NCBI RefSeq assembly: GCF_001411555.2
Contig: NC_049903.1
Location: 16,969,234 to 17,033,233, forward strand
Origin: Juglans regia
Lineage: Eukaryota > Streptophyta > Magnoliopsida > Fagales > Juglandaceae
Direction: 5' to 3'
Length of the DNA: 64,000 nt
Shown: positions 9,601-21,200 of the stretch, piece by piece
Layout: the number at the start of each line of letters is the position of its first letter
Position numbering within the stretch: position 1 is the first letter of the stretch
Made by a program: the position numbers and the translations under genes
Notes under the pieces: model-generated
What the model was told of the DNA's origin: nothing
The model's database searches: none
The model's input: only the letters and a program-made list of their open reading frames with translations

Positions 9601-12453
9601 AGGAATAGAGGCAGAGGATGTGATGATGGGGTTCAGAGAACACAATTGGGTAAGTTAGTTTTTGGTCTACACTAACAGCTACTATGGCTGGACAGAAGGC
9701 ATTTCTTGATGAGCTAAGTAATGCTTTAGAGCTTATAAATACTTGAAGTCCATACTAGTTGCAAGTGATGTTAATAGAATATGACATCATATTGGGGCAT
9801 TATTTGAGCCCTAAGAATGCTAGGAAGACTCGTACATATTCTGTCTCTCTTTGTCACACCCATGACCATAGTATAGGGCCTTATTTTATAGCTAGGACAC
9901 CCTAAAATTTTGAACTTTTCTCTCTCCTAATTATCTGCCAGCACATCCTAAAATTCTAGGAGTTGATTTTTCAAGCTTGTCTCATGAAAACCTAATCTGA
10001 TACGGGAGTCTAACCCCTATATTGCCCACAGCACCATTTTAGCCAAAGAAAACTCCAATTGCTCGACACCATCTTTTATTATTTCAACTTGGGCCACTAT
10101 TTTCCCTTACTGTCGCCCCCCTCCAACTCCTAAAATTCAAAGATTTTTGTTTGAGCTGTAAAATTTCCGGAAAAAGAATCGTAGACCTTCTTCTTAACAC
10201 AAGCCCTAGCTGTCGAGTCCTTTCCAATGATTTAAGTAAGTTTCCTAAGATTCCTAAGACTTAAGTATAGCTTTTAAACAACCTTTCTAATAAATTATTA
10301 TACCTTTCTTGCATGGTTTCAACATCAACACCAGTGCAAAAATCAACTCTCACACAAATCAGTGTGATTCCATCTATTCATATTCAACCCCTCATGGTTC
10401 TTTCCTAGGTTTTTGACAAAAACCTCTCTACGTAAGGGCCTTGTTTCCCTCCTATTCTGTTGTTTAATAGTATTGATGCTGAGCTAAGGTTTTAGAGTAG
10501 CAAAAGGATGAATAGGAACGCTTTAAGAGTGCTGTTTAGCTTTCTAAGCAATCCGTCAGCAATATGAGAAGATTGATTTCACCTCTCAACAATATAAATT
10601 TCACAAAATTACTTGATTTTATGATGTATGAATATTTGAACAATATTTTGAAGTGTTGCATGCATGTTAGTGTTTTTTCAACAAAGCTGGAATTTGTAGA
10701 AAAACAAATGTCTAGCAAAGTGTACACGTATTATTGATATTACTGGAATAAAGTCTTGCATTATCAACATGTTTCAGAAACTGGGTTGTATGATTTCATG
10801 ATGATTGAACGTTAAGGCAATAAACCATGTAAAACCATCTTATTTTGTTTCATGCATCTTTGAAGGCTAAGTTTTCTCCTTTTTGTTTTTGATAAGTAAT
10901 TGGAGGCTAAATTATAATGTGTTGATGAATTTTATACAGTATTTCAATTACCAAGAAAGGCAGTTGTTAAGGTTTTGCTTAGAGACTTGGAGTAATTTTG
11001 AAGCCAAATGCTAATAATAGACTAATGCCCTTATTGAGTTATCTTTCCTATGGTGTAAACCCTGAAATCATTTTGAGTAAAACAGATTCTTATTAATATA
11101 AAAAATAGGCATAGCCGAAGCACATAAGACGTAAACAAGAGAAGGTTCAATGTTCAAACCCTGGAATAAACCATATAGAAATTACGACCAAGTAATCTTT
11201 GTTAATACCTTGCTGCATTTTCTCTTTTTCCATTCTTTTTTTTCTATGAATTTAAGTGTTATTGATCATCAAATAAATTGTTGCTGGAGTACATAGAAAA
11301 TATACATGAAAAACACCTAACAGGGAAACAATCAAAGAGTATAGAAATCCTGAAAACTAGAATTAGAAACAACAAAATGAGAATGCTCCTGCACCATCTT
11401 TTGAAGAGGAATTCCTTAAGATCCACCACTGTTTTCCTTATCCCCAATGCTCTGGTCATTTCTCTCTCTCCATATACCTTGCTGGATTTCCATCATGCAC
11501 ACCTACCCTATAGCATTTAAGTCCTCATAGCCATCTTTGGGTCCAAGTCCACATCTGTTTAAGCAATCTATAAGTGCCTTAAACCTCCAAGTTTTAACTT
11601 GGAAATGCTACATTTCACATACACATCCATTAATACTCAGCCAAACCAATTGTGTCTTATCTTACTATGGATATAAGCCACTGACACATTTCTCTCAATT
11701 AACTTATAAAAAAAAATATATATTTCTCTCAATTAAAAAATGAATGTAACACCCTAGATCTATGGATGATGAATGACAGCTGAAGTAAATGATATCCGAC
11801 ATTGCATGGGAAAGAAAACTTCTTGGGCTTTGGATTTATAATAATTCTATTGGGCTTACATTGTAACCTTGACTAGTCCTTTTGGAGTATCAGCTCATAT
11901 GTGACTAGCGTTTAATTGGGTCATTAGAAATGCCATCAAAGAAATTCCCACCAGAAGTGAAACTTGACCCTTGCCACAATAGAATGACCTAATGAGGACA
12001 TCAAGGATTTAAGTGGAGAAAATGGTAACAAATGTATAGGATGGTAGAGAATAAGAGCTTGGTTAAAGAGATTCTATATTAACCTTTAAAAAAAAGAGAG
12101 ATTCTATATTGCCTGGAAGGGAAAAGTTTTTGGACTTTATAATAACGCAAAAGCAGTCCAGTGTAATCTTTACTAGTATTTTTGGAGTACAAGCAAAATA
12201 TATGGCTAGTGCTTCCCAAGGTCATTGATGATGGAACTTTCAAATCAAGCATACCCACATTCAAAGTTAATAACTTAGTCCAAAAAGTCATATAAATGGC
12301 TGCAAATTTGCAATGATACAAAAGAATGACAAAGAAAATACCGGAAGGAGAGACTGAGGTTATTGCATTGCATAATGCACAACAGACGTTAGAAGCTCCT
12401 CCATTATAAAGAAGAATGCTCCTGCATCCACTACAGACAAGCTGGCTCTGCAT
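3692..12453 (-). CDS. LSD1: LSD1-type zinc-finger protein, 6 coding exons
   Basis: Plant LSD1 family: nuclear/cytosolic zinc-finger regulator that restrains cell death and oxidative-stress signalling and binds bZIPs and metacaspases (family knowledge). Coding exons are 12342-12453, 8320-8430, 4969-5081, 4056-4136, 3884-3937 and 3692-3733; phases join exactly to give 170 residues. Three LSD1 fingers each sit largely on one exon: [28 protein letters not shown] and [14 protein letters not shown]. The C-terminus carries TVVVENPM and ends [11 protein letters not shown], as in Arabidopsis LSD1, which separates it from LOL1. The start Met (MQSQLVC) lies two bases inside its exon. Odd points: finger 1 has NGG where PRG is usual and an extra Cys, and exon 3 uses an AAG acceptor with its pyrimidine tract set back. 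Introns 1 and 2 (about 3.9 and 3.2 kb) carry LINE and SINE remnants. Confidence 0.9.
3820..3870. repeat. GA-rich low-complexity tract in LSD1 intron
   Basis: GA/GGGA-rich on the plus strand, so CT-rich in the sense of the LSD1-type gene, lying just inside the last intron downstream of the exon 5 donor. Confidence 0.7.
4141..4184. repeat. (GA)n microsatellite at an acceptor
   Basis: In the sense of the LSD1-type gene this is a long (CT)n run just upstream of the acceptor at 4137 that precedes exon 4, so it probably serves as, or enlarges, the polypyrimidine tract. Confidence 0.8.
5302..5790 (-). mobile_element. LINE 3'-end fragment (RT C-terminal region)
   Basis: Minus-strand remnant of a plant L1-type LINE in an LSD1 intron. 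Residues such as [19 protein letters not shown], followed by a hydrophobic/aromatic stretch, match the conserved C-terminal part of plant LINE reverse transcriptases, and upstream codons continue the match with one internal stop. The end shows the recurring tail ATAGACATAACCCAAGTACAC and a T-run on the plus strand (poly-A of the element). It is 5'-truncated and dead. Confidence 0.7.
6310..6560 (-). mobile_element. LINE 3'-end fragment
   Basis: Weaker copy of the same kind of LINE end as at 5302-5790. The minus strand reads an eroded version of the tryptophan/arginine-rich RT C-terminus, and the plus strand has the tail words ACGTACCCAGTTACACAGG. Inside an LSD1 intron. Confidence 0.5.
6560..6712 (+). 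mobile_element. LINE 3'-end fragment
   Basis: Plus-strand LINE tail: coding remnant ending VYLGTPFGF, then TTAATGAATTTCGATTATTTATC and an A-run at about 6693-6702. It lies head to head with the minus-strand fragment just before it. Confidence 0.5.
6785..6893 (+). mobile_element. LINE/retroposon 3' tail
   Basis: Short plus-strand tail with TGTGTACTTGGGCTATGCC, an AT-rich TATTAATATAA stretch and an A-run at the end, the same module seen at several places in this window. Confidence 0.5.
7158..7308 (-). mobile_element. SINE-like retroposon with 16-bp duplication
   Basis: About 150 bp in an LSD1 intron, bounded by an imperfect 16-bp direct repeat (7142-7157 and 7309-7324, CACACCCTCAGCAATT against CGCACCCTCAACAATT). 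A T-run follows the left copy, i.e. a poly-A tail on the minus strand. The body is G+C-rich and unlike its surroundings. I could not place box A and box B confidently, so SINE is inferred from size, tail and duplication. Confidence 0.6.
7615..7718 (+). mobile_element. LINE/retroposon 3' tail
   Basis: Plus-strand tail module (GTATCCTCTTGTATACCACC, then CTCAGGCTATGCC) ending in an AT-rich/A-rich stretch. Intronic. Confidence 0.4.
9222..9302 (-). mobile_element. LINE/retroposon 3' tail
   Basis: Minus-strand copy of the tail module: TTTTATTGATATAGAAATAG then GCATAGCCC and AGTACACAAG on the plus strand, preceded by T-rich sequence. Intronic. Confidence 0.5.
11085..11150 (-). mobile_element. LINE/retroposon 3' tail
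   Basis: Minus-strand tail module (TTATTAATATAAAAAATAGG, CATAGCCGAAGCACATAAG). It lies in intron 1 of the LSD1-type gene. Sequence from 11240 to 11740 looks retroelement-like too, but I could not identify it. Confidence 0.45.
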
Positions 12454-13935
12454 AGCTGCAATGTTAAATAAAGTCACATAAAGACATCATATGGAGAGGC
12501 TGAATGACTATCATGAGTGAAGTTCAGAGTTCTTCCTAAGCAATGCTGTTGAAAATGATTTTGAAACCGATACCATCAATCTAATTCAATCAAATTTCTG
12601 CAACTTAAAAGGATTTTTTGAAGAGTATCCATTATCAAGAGCAAAGAAATTTAAACAACAAAAAAAAAAAAAGGAAATTCAGATAGAATTGTCAAAAAAC
12701 AATTACTAGAATTAAGTAATAAAAAGTATTCTTAAAGAACAGATGAGTGCCCAAACCATTAACATTTTATTAAGGCACCTTACAGCTTGAGTTTTAAATA
12801 TGCACATCGACATTCTACAGAGGTAAGAGACAAGGCCCATCTTTTCCACAAGATCCCATAAATATAGAAAAAATGAAGAAGGATCAAACTTGATTAAGAG
12901 GATGGTGTACAAGGCAAGCCACACCCCATAAAGGAGGGGGAACAAATATTACAATATCTCTAATTAAGCTTCAATATATGCCTAAAAGAAAAAAAAGAAA
13001 AACAAGAGTAAAATGAAACCATAAATCCATTGATAACCAAGAGATAAGCAATCTCAAAAGCACAATCTTCGGTACATGTTGTGAAATCTGAAAACCCTCA
13101 ATCTATCCTCCAAATGAACTATATAAAACATTATGGAACCACCCTAAAAAACATAGTTCCTTTACCTTCCCATCTATCCCTGACTCTCCTACTCCACATA
13201 AGCTCAATGATATTTAAGCATGGCACAAGCCATACCAAACAAAGCTAAGACCAAAGAGACCGTAGGTCATGAGCTTACTTTTTGGAAACAAGATTTGGTA
13301 CAAACACAAGAAGGAAATCATGGAAAGTCTATCCTAATAGTTGATGCAAGTGAAAAACAAGAAATATCACCAAGATAGATGGGGCCTAAAATGTGTAATT
13401 CGTTCCACCTCACACTAATTAGATGTATGCCATTAGAAGGATCTCAACATCGATTGATCCACTAAAATGTCCATAAGCCGTAATGTTCTAATGCTGGCAT
13501 CATTTTGTGTTTCCCCACCTTGCTGTAAGAGTAAAGCCATCAAAGCTCAAAAGGCAAGCCCAGTACATCCTTGGAAAGAATTTTTTCCCCACTGATCTGA
13601 TCTGGAGCTGGAGAGGGAACCAAAGGTGATAATCCTTGTGATAAAGACAACTAGGTACATCTCAACATTTCATATTTAAGCTGTTTTCCGAATGTCTAAA
13701 AGTTCTGGACAGATAATTATGTAGTTTTGTTTGGGGGCAGGTATACCATTCAAAGGAGAAAAAAAAACTAAAATAAGAAAACTGAACGGAATAATCAATG
13801 GCATACACACTAGTCGCTAATAAATATTAATTCCCTAATAACAATTACGTCATAGCCCGGGAAAGTTTGAAATCGGAGAATTGAACACAGAACCACAAAA
13901 TCGCATAATCCAAACTCAGATTAATTACAATTTAC

Positions 13936-14002
13936 CTGGTTTGCTTCAGAGTACCAACGCCCAAATCCTTACAAGTACTTTGAACAGACCAGAATAATTG
14001 TT
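13936..14002 (-). other. Probable 5' UTR exon of LSD1-type gene
   Basis: Bounded by a good acceptor on the minus strand (TTCTTCTTGCGCAG) and a donor CCAG|GTAAAT. It carries no long reading frame and lies upstream of the first coding exon, so it would be a spliced leader exon. Splice consensus is the only evidence. Confidence 0.5.
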
Positions 14003-14135
14003 CTGCGCAAGAAGAATCAAAATTCCAGAGTTTCCTCAAGAAACCAAAAGAAAAAGATATCAATCACAAAACCAAGGAATTCGATCTGAAATAAAACGTA
14101 GAAAGCTCTGGGAACATAGTCGAGATTGATAGTAC

Positions 14136-14335
14136 CTGAAACCGCGGCGAGAATGGACAGATTTGAATGGTGTGAGGGTTCACAAGCTGAGACAACGGAA
14201 AGAGATCCAAACAAAAAGAGGGTTGGATCGAAGTCTCCTTTTCTTTTTCTTTTTAGTAAATGTTTTGAAGGCAGGATGAGAGGGAGAGAGAGAGAGAGAG
14301 AGAGAGAAAGAAAGAGGGGGAAATGATAGAAACGG
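14136..14335 (-). other. Probable first (5' UTR) exon of LSD1-type gene
   Basis: Ends on the minus strand at TTTCAG|GTACTA. Its body is CT-rich on the minus strand, with a (GA)n run on the plus strand at 14281-14310, a common leader composition in plants. The right boundary (transcription start) is a guess. Confidence 0.45.
14281..14317. repeat. (GA)n microsatellite
   Basis: GA run; a CT run in the sense of the LSD1-type gene, near its presumed transcription start. Confidence 0.85.
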
Positions 14336-17154
14336 AGAAGAAAGATCCTCCTGCGCTGCTGGTTTTCGGCCTGACTTTTGCGTTTTTTTATTACCTGGAA
14401 GATTCTTACCCCTTATCTACCGAAAGTTTAATTTTATCCTCTTGACCATACCGTTAGTGAAATTATCAAATAAAAAATATTTCCTAAAAATTAATATTAT
14501 TTATTGTGGTACGTCAATTCATAATATGTTTTCAATTGTATCGTAAGATTTATTTTTGATGAATCACACCAATCTGGATATTTAATTTTTTACTTTTTTG
14601 GTGCCAATCACCTGGAAATATGGTTGAGATGTCATTTTATGAGTTTAAAATTATATAAATAAATATTAATTTAAAAATAATATGAAAATATTATGTATTT
14701 ATATTTGGAGACTTTAATCATGTTGGATACAATAGGAAAATACGAAAGAAAATGTGGTATTATTTTTATTTTAATTGAGATTTTCATAGTTTGTTAATTA
14801 TGCTTAGACTATTACATCTTCCCTGACTTTTAAGATTTTGTCTTCAAAATTAAATTTGGTATATATTCATAGTTTTTGGAGCTAATATATAATTTTTACC
14901 CTTCAATATAAGAATCTAATCTCCTAAAGCTTCTTCAAGTCAAAATACCCGAACAAATGTTTTTCCTTTTTAAGACTATCAAATTCTAGGTCAAGATGGA
15001 TATAGGACTGTTCTCCAACTCGACCCGGAAGTAGAGTATTTCATTTGGCCGATCACCCGACCCAAAAATAGTTTTGGAAGAAACAAGTATTCTGACCCGA
15101 CCTTCTTCTTTTTTTTATTGAAAATAATCTATATATATACTAGAAAAATTTTACCATTCTATACAAAAAATTTGAAATGATCCATTCCAATGCTGATTGG
15201 TAGGACCAAAATAAGCTTTTATTTTTGCTTTGGGAAGCACCAGGTAACAAAGGTAATCAAAATTCTCCAGTTTGGTCTTTATCCTCCCTCAGATAAGGTG
15301 GTATTGATACCTCAAGGTCCACTACTTGATAGCAAAACAACACTTGGAAGACAACACCCGCTCCATGCACTTTGAATAATTCCAGACAAAAAAAGTCAAT
15401 TTGTTTTTGCATGAGTAATACTTTTCTTCATTCTAGATTTTGTCATCCTCTATCATGCATGCCTACTATGAAGCACATTTTTAGTATTTTCATTTAAATA
15501 ATTCATAAAAGTAGCCACTTGAAATGTATCACGTCAACATATGTGAGTGAAATTGATCAAATGTAAGATGGAGTAATATTCCTCTTTTTGCATAGACCTC
15601 TAACAATTGGCTAGGACCGGGCAATATGGTTATCCTTTTCACCTCAAATGCAAGAGGTTTATGCACAAAACCTTCCTTAAAATGGTCCTCTTTTGCATAG
15701 AAAGTTGCTCCCGAGCACAAGAGCAAAGGTTCATAATCCATTATAAATAATTTACCTCGTGAAATAAAAAGAGAAAACTAATACTCCAACAAAATATGAT
15801 CTCTTATTCAAAAAAAAAATATGAACGACGAAAGCAATATTTTTAACTTTGGATAAGCAAAATGCTTATAAAAAAAAAAAAAAAACTTTTGGATAAACAA
15901 AAGATTCCCCAATCCCATCATTGTGGACTGCTAGAAGTAGCTATCCAATCAGCAAATACCAAAAGAGATGGAACAAATTAATTTAAATGAACATTCTTAA
16001 TTTCTTACATTTCAACAAAACTCTTTATGGCTTAATTAATTATTCCTATTTAGGGTTTAAACCCATCGATTTCACTTGCCATGTAAGAATCAAAATATTA
16101 ACTTGATAAGAATGAGCTGAACTCCACAGTTGTGCCATTTATCCATGAATTATTGTTTATGATAATTATTGGAAGTTGAGAAGAGTTATAGAGGTTTCAC
16201 AAAAATAAACTTATAAACCGATATCGTTTCATGTCATACGTTAGATCTATTTAAAATAAAGTACTTTAATATGTAACATCTAAATAACCTAATTTTTTTT
16301 ATTAAAGAACTTTTAAGCCTATTTAAATGCTATTTCTCATTCCTCGTGACAAATATATTTCTTTGCTATCGTCGGAAGACATATTTTGTTAGAGTCTATA
16401 TTCACAAAAACTGAACTCAAGTTTAACGAGAACTAGACCCATTAGATGTGGGACATGTATCCCATATGGGATACATGAGTATGTTGTGGGATACATATCC
16501 TACATCCAACGAATCCAATTTCAACAAGTGGACCCAAGTCTGGTCCATGCAAAACTGCCCCAATTGCCGTCCTAAATTATGATGCCTTGACAACGATTGT
16601 GAAGATTATCTCCAAGTCGGAGTTATTTCTAGGCCAAGTCCTTGTTGTGAGGTTCGCCTGTCTCTTTTCCCTGCTTTATTCTACTATACATAAGACAACC
16701 TCGTACACAAACCTAACACCATGGATATGTAGAGTTGAATTAGGAGAAAAAAAAAAGGTTATATTTTTCAAGGAGGTTTTGAACAGCTAGCTAGCTAGCT
16801 ACCAGGTTCAGAACTGTAAATCGTTTTCCATCCTCCCCTATTCTTCATATTTCCGAGCATGTTGTTGATATGATGAACGAACAAACCAACCTTTGGTTAG
16901 ATATCATGTGAGAAGCCTGTAGGCTTGTATGAATTGACCAACGGCCATGAAATTAATCAGGCCAACAACTTTAGACGAACAACAAATTTAACTTAAATCT
17001 TTTCTGTCCTTTCTCTTCAAGATTCATCATATTGATGGTTGTTCAGTACTACTAGAGCTAGAATATTACTTGTCACATGCTTGATTCAATTTGAGCATAT
17101 ATTAAATTTACACTAAGGTTACTATAAGTAAGACCCACCACTTCACTTTCCAGA
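14336..17154. other. Intergenic, no gene recognised
   Basis: AT-rich stretch between the 5' end of the LSD1-type gene and the 3' end of the VPS2-type gene. Short open frames near 15190 and 15530 show no family features. The one notable structure is a 24-bp perfect palindrome at 16454-16477. A (GCTA)n run lies near 16788-16801. Confidence 0.6.
16454..16477. repeat. 24-bp perfect palindrome
   Basis: CATGTATCCCAT followed directly by its own reverse complement, with no spacer. A third, partial copy (GGGATACATA) follows at about 16488-16497. It could be a binding-site palindrome or the relic of an element end; nothing around it decides. Confidence 0.85.
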
Positions 17155-18224
17155 TCAGATGCGTCGAAGTGAGGCCAATCTTTTCTCGAGATCCTCAACA
17201 TCAGGAGGTTCAGAACTGCATATGGAGAACATATATTGTTAGGATATAAAGCACTTGTTAATGCGAGTTTGATACGTGAAAATAATTGGGTATATATATA
17301 CATATACAATTTTATTAAAAGTGCAAAGGGACGCAAACCTAGTACACAAGAAGCATATAAAATGAACCTTGAAATTCATTGGTAGCTGAAAATGTAAGCA
17401 ATCACAGTTGCATACTTTTTTTTTTTGATAGATCACAGTTGCATACTTTTAGGAGTATATTGAATGCACAACTTATAATTTAACAGCAGAGAAAGAAAAA
17501 AGGTAAGTAGGCATACCGAGTAACAACATTTTCAGTGTTCCTTGATGCAATTCGGCCTTTTGGGGCTGAGGATAACTGTTAACAAAAACATCAAACAATT
17601 GTTCAGTTTACACTGTTTAGAATGAGGAACAAGAACAGGCAAGGAAATTCAAGCAATACAGAAAAATCAGAAAGAAATTAACCTGGGATGCAATATCCAC
17701 ACCAATCTCATCAAGCACCTACAAATAGACTATAGAAATCAGCTACAAGGGGAAGGGAAATGCCATGGACCCTTCAAGAAAATAATTAAAACTAAAAATT
17801 CTGGCTGTCAATATTCGACCTGGTTAGTGAGCTCCTCTGTTTCCTCTTCAGCCTCATCTTTGTCTAAAGTTTCATCAATAGACTCTGACATCATCTCTAT
17901 CTGCACAAGTGACAATAGAATACAGAACACATATATTACAAGAGAAAACATTCTAATGAAGCAAATGGCAGCACGGGAAAAAAAGTGTGTGATAGATAAT
18001 GTTTGAACATCTCAAACCAAGGACCCTAGGTAACCATATCTCTGTACAGAAAGTGCGTAGGAATCATTTGCTACAGATGAACTGTATAACAATTCAACCA
18101 AACCGGTTGTTTTCAAGCTGTAGCAATGAAAAATTTCTTTGAGCTTAAATTATCTGCAGACACTCGTATGGCCAGAGAAAAATTGTGGCAAGATATAGGA
18201 GAAATTGCAAGGATACCATCATTT

Positions 18225-18283
<59 letters not shown>

Positions 18284-21200
18284 TACAGTCATGTCCATCT
18301 GTGCTGACTGCTTCTGAAACTCTTTAATCACCTTAGCTTGTTTTGCTGGTGCCATTTGCTGAAAAGAGAAGCAGACTGATAATATCACTAAACTATAAAC
18401 AGTGGTACTTCAGGTTTACTCTTCCAGCATGAGCACAGAAGCCAAATAAAGCAAAATCGTGGCAAACAAATTAATATGTAGAGGACTTCATTACCATAGG
18501 TTCAGTTCATTGATGTGTACGCTAAAGTAGTAATGAAAACAGTACTCCAAACTCATCAAGAAAATCTCTCTCTGCATTATTTGGCATACTTCTTAATCCA
18601 TACTAGAATCCTCACTGAACAGTGAGCCATGGGAATATTGTTTTGGGTAATGGAATGTCTCCTAAGCAGGATTGAGAAATTCTAGAATAAGAAGTGGTCT
18701 TATCTTCTAGAATAACCCTTGAAACACATACCTTGTTCATTGCCACCATTGCTTTAGTTGCACCCTTCATTCCAGTAGAAATTGAAGTGCTAGCATACAA
18801 TGCCTGCAGATGAGAGGCAATGCTAAGCAAAAGGAAAAAATTCATATACTTGTAAACACTAGGTTTTGCAAGTAAAATGGTGACCTGCGTATGAGTTGCT
18901 ACACCTCTGATTTGTGCACGACTCCCTTGCAAATTAGTTATTTGTTGACGCAGCCGGACAAGTTGACGAGCTAAGATTCTGGTTGCAGCCTGGATGTTAC
19001 AAACAGATAACTAATACCAACATTGGCAGACGAAAATGCTATATTTGTTACATGTCAGCCAGGTTAAAGTTTGACAGGACCCACACATCCTCGAAAACTC
19101 ACTCACGATATATGTTAAAATCAACACATGTAAAATTCTTAATAAGGTAAAGTTGAGCTATATATCAATTTTCAAACCCGTAAGAATTCTGTTTGTTGAT
19201 AGTCACACCTTACTTCCTAAGTTGATGCCATGTGCCCAAGGTTAAATTCAGTACAATTCACATATAGTTTGACAAATGACAGATGTTTCAGCAGTCAATT
19301 TATGATCAATTCAGAGCGTATGCCCATTTGTTGTATGAAACTGCTATTTAACGAGGAAAATAAACTTGCCTCATTTCCAGTTTTAGCGGTTTTCTTAATC
19401 TCGGCCACCAATTTCTTCTCCTGAAATTGCATGCCATGGAGTTAAAATTGGAGAAAAGAAATGTAACTATAGAAGGAAATGAGCCTGACTATAGTTTTAT
19501 ACCTCCAATTGAAGAGATGCAATCTCCCGTTCAATACCTAAAAAAAGAAGGTGCATCAGCAAGTTACATGTCATAAGCAGTAAGATAAAACTTTTTTTTT
19601 TATAAGTAAGCAGTAAGATAAAACTTAAGTGATAACTTTGTACTTTGTAGTCTTCCTTTATTAATGAACATCTAGCACTTAAGTACCATGTCATAAGCAG
19701 TAAGATAAAACTTAAGTGATAACTTTGTACTTTGCAGTCTTCCTTTATTAATGAACATCTAGCATTTAAGTACCATTGAGTGACTTGCAAAATATTAGTA
19801 TGGCACAAAAACATTACTTATTTTTCAAAATTTTCCTATTATACTTGAAAGATTCTGTCATACCAACTAAAGTAGTTGGTCAAATGATTCTCTTCCTATC
19901 ACTAATTATATTATTACTTTTCCTACTTTGGGAAAAACCCTTTCACCTTTCTAAATGTAGCAGTAAAGATGCACACTAAGATCAAAATAACTATCTAAGG
20001 CTGTAACAAACTAGCTTATAAATCTCATTTTTTTTTATAAGTAATATTTATTAATATCCATGGGCATCCAAGTACACTAGGTGTATATAAGAGAAAACAC
20101 CTAGCAAATAATAGAGAGCCCGTAGTGAACAGAAAGGCCGTAATAGGGAACATCGCCCAAGAGGGAGAAATTAGAAACCTATCCAATATACACCAAGCCC
20201 GATTGGGACAACACACGCCTCCTCAAAGCAAAGCAAGTCACTGTAACTACCCCAACCCCTTGGGAACCTTGTTTCCCACAAGACTAATACTCCACCCGAA
20301 TGGTACTCCACTTGCAAGTCACTGTAACTACCCCAAAGCAAGTCCTGCCCTCCCTCTAGTCCTCCCTCGACTTGTACTACCTTACCTCCCTTTGCGTCAT
20401 AGTTGATTGCCCAAGTAAGATGCTTTTAACTCCTTGCTCTTCTTAAATCTTGATTTTGTTTCAAGTGACTATAAAACTCATTTACATCATTAATATTATA
20501 TGCAGATAGTGTTTTTTTCCCTAAGCAGTTATAGTTCAAGTCTAAGATCAATAATAGGTCTGGAATAAAGATTCTTATTTCAACTGAAAACGTTTGAATG
20601 CATAACACACCTTCATGAAAGAGATCTATCCCTATTATGTCATATATATATATATATATATAATTTTAATACTATGGGAGAATGTTAATGCGTTAGAATA
20701 TTCCATGAAAAAAAGTTTATTCAGATATTTGTCAAGAAAAAGTTTTATAAGTTAATGAGTAAAGGTATTTCTCTAATGGAGTTTTGAGCTCATTCACCAG
20801 TGAAAAGTTAGATTCAGCATATAATGAAGAACTTAAGTTGTATGTTGGAGTTACAAAGGCATTCAGACAATTCTTGCAACAAACTGGGCTCAAGCATGGT
20901 AAAAGCGAGACTTGACAAGGTTAGACCAGACTAAAGATAGGAAGATTGACTATATGAGACAATAACATGAAATTAGGTTTTCCAGAATTATAACCGCAAT
21001 AGGTTCTTAAAAATTGTTTAATTTTCTTCACCAAAACTAGTTCTGACTTAATTAATGACTAAAGGCATTTCCAAGTGGAGTTTTGGACTCAACCACTAGT
21101 GCAAAGTTTATTCAAGTTATGTGACAATAAAGATCTTCTCCAGTGTTATACCTGCATTGGAAGGTCCAATTCTATTGTAAATTTCAACATCGCTATCACT

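Noticed and set aside
15190..15741. Short open frames with coding-like composition upstream of the VPS2-type gene
   Set aside because: No recognisable motif, no consistent splice joins between them, and stops in all alternative frames.
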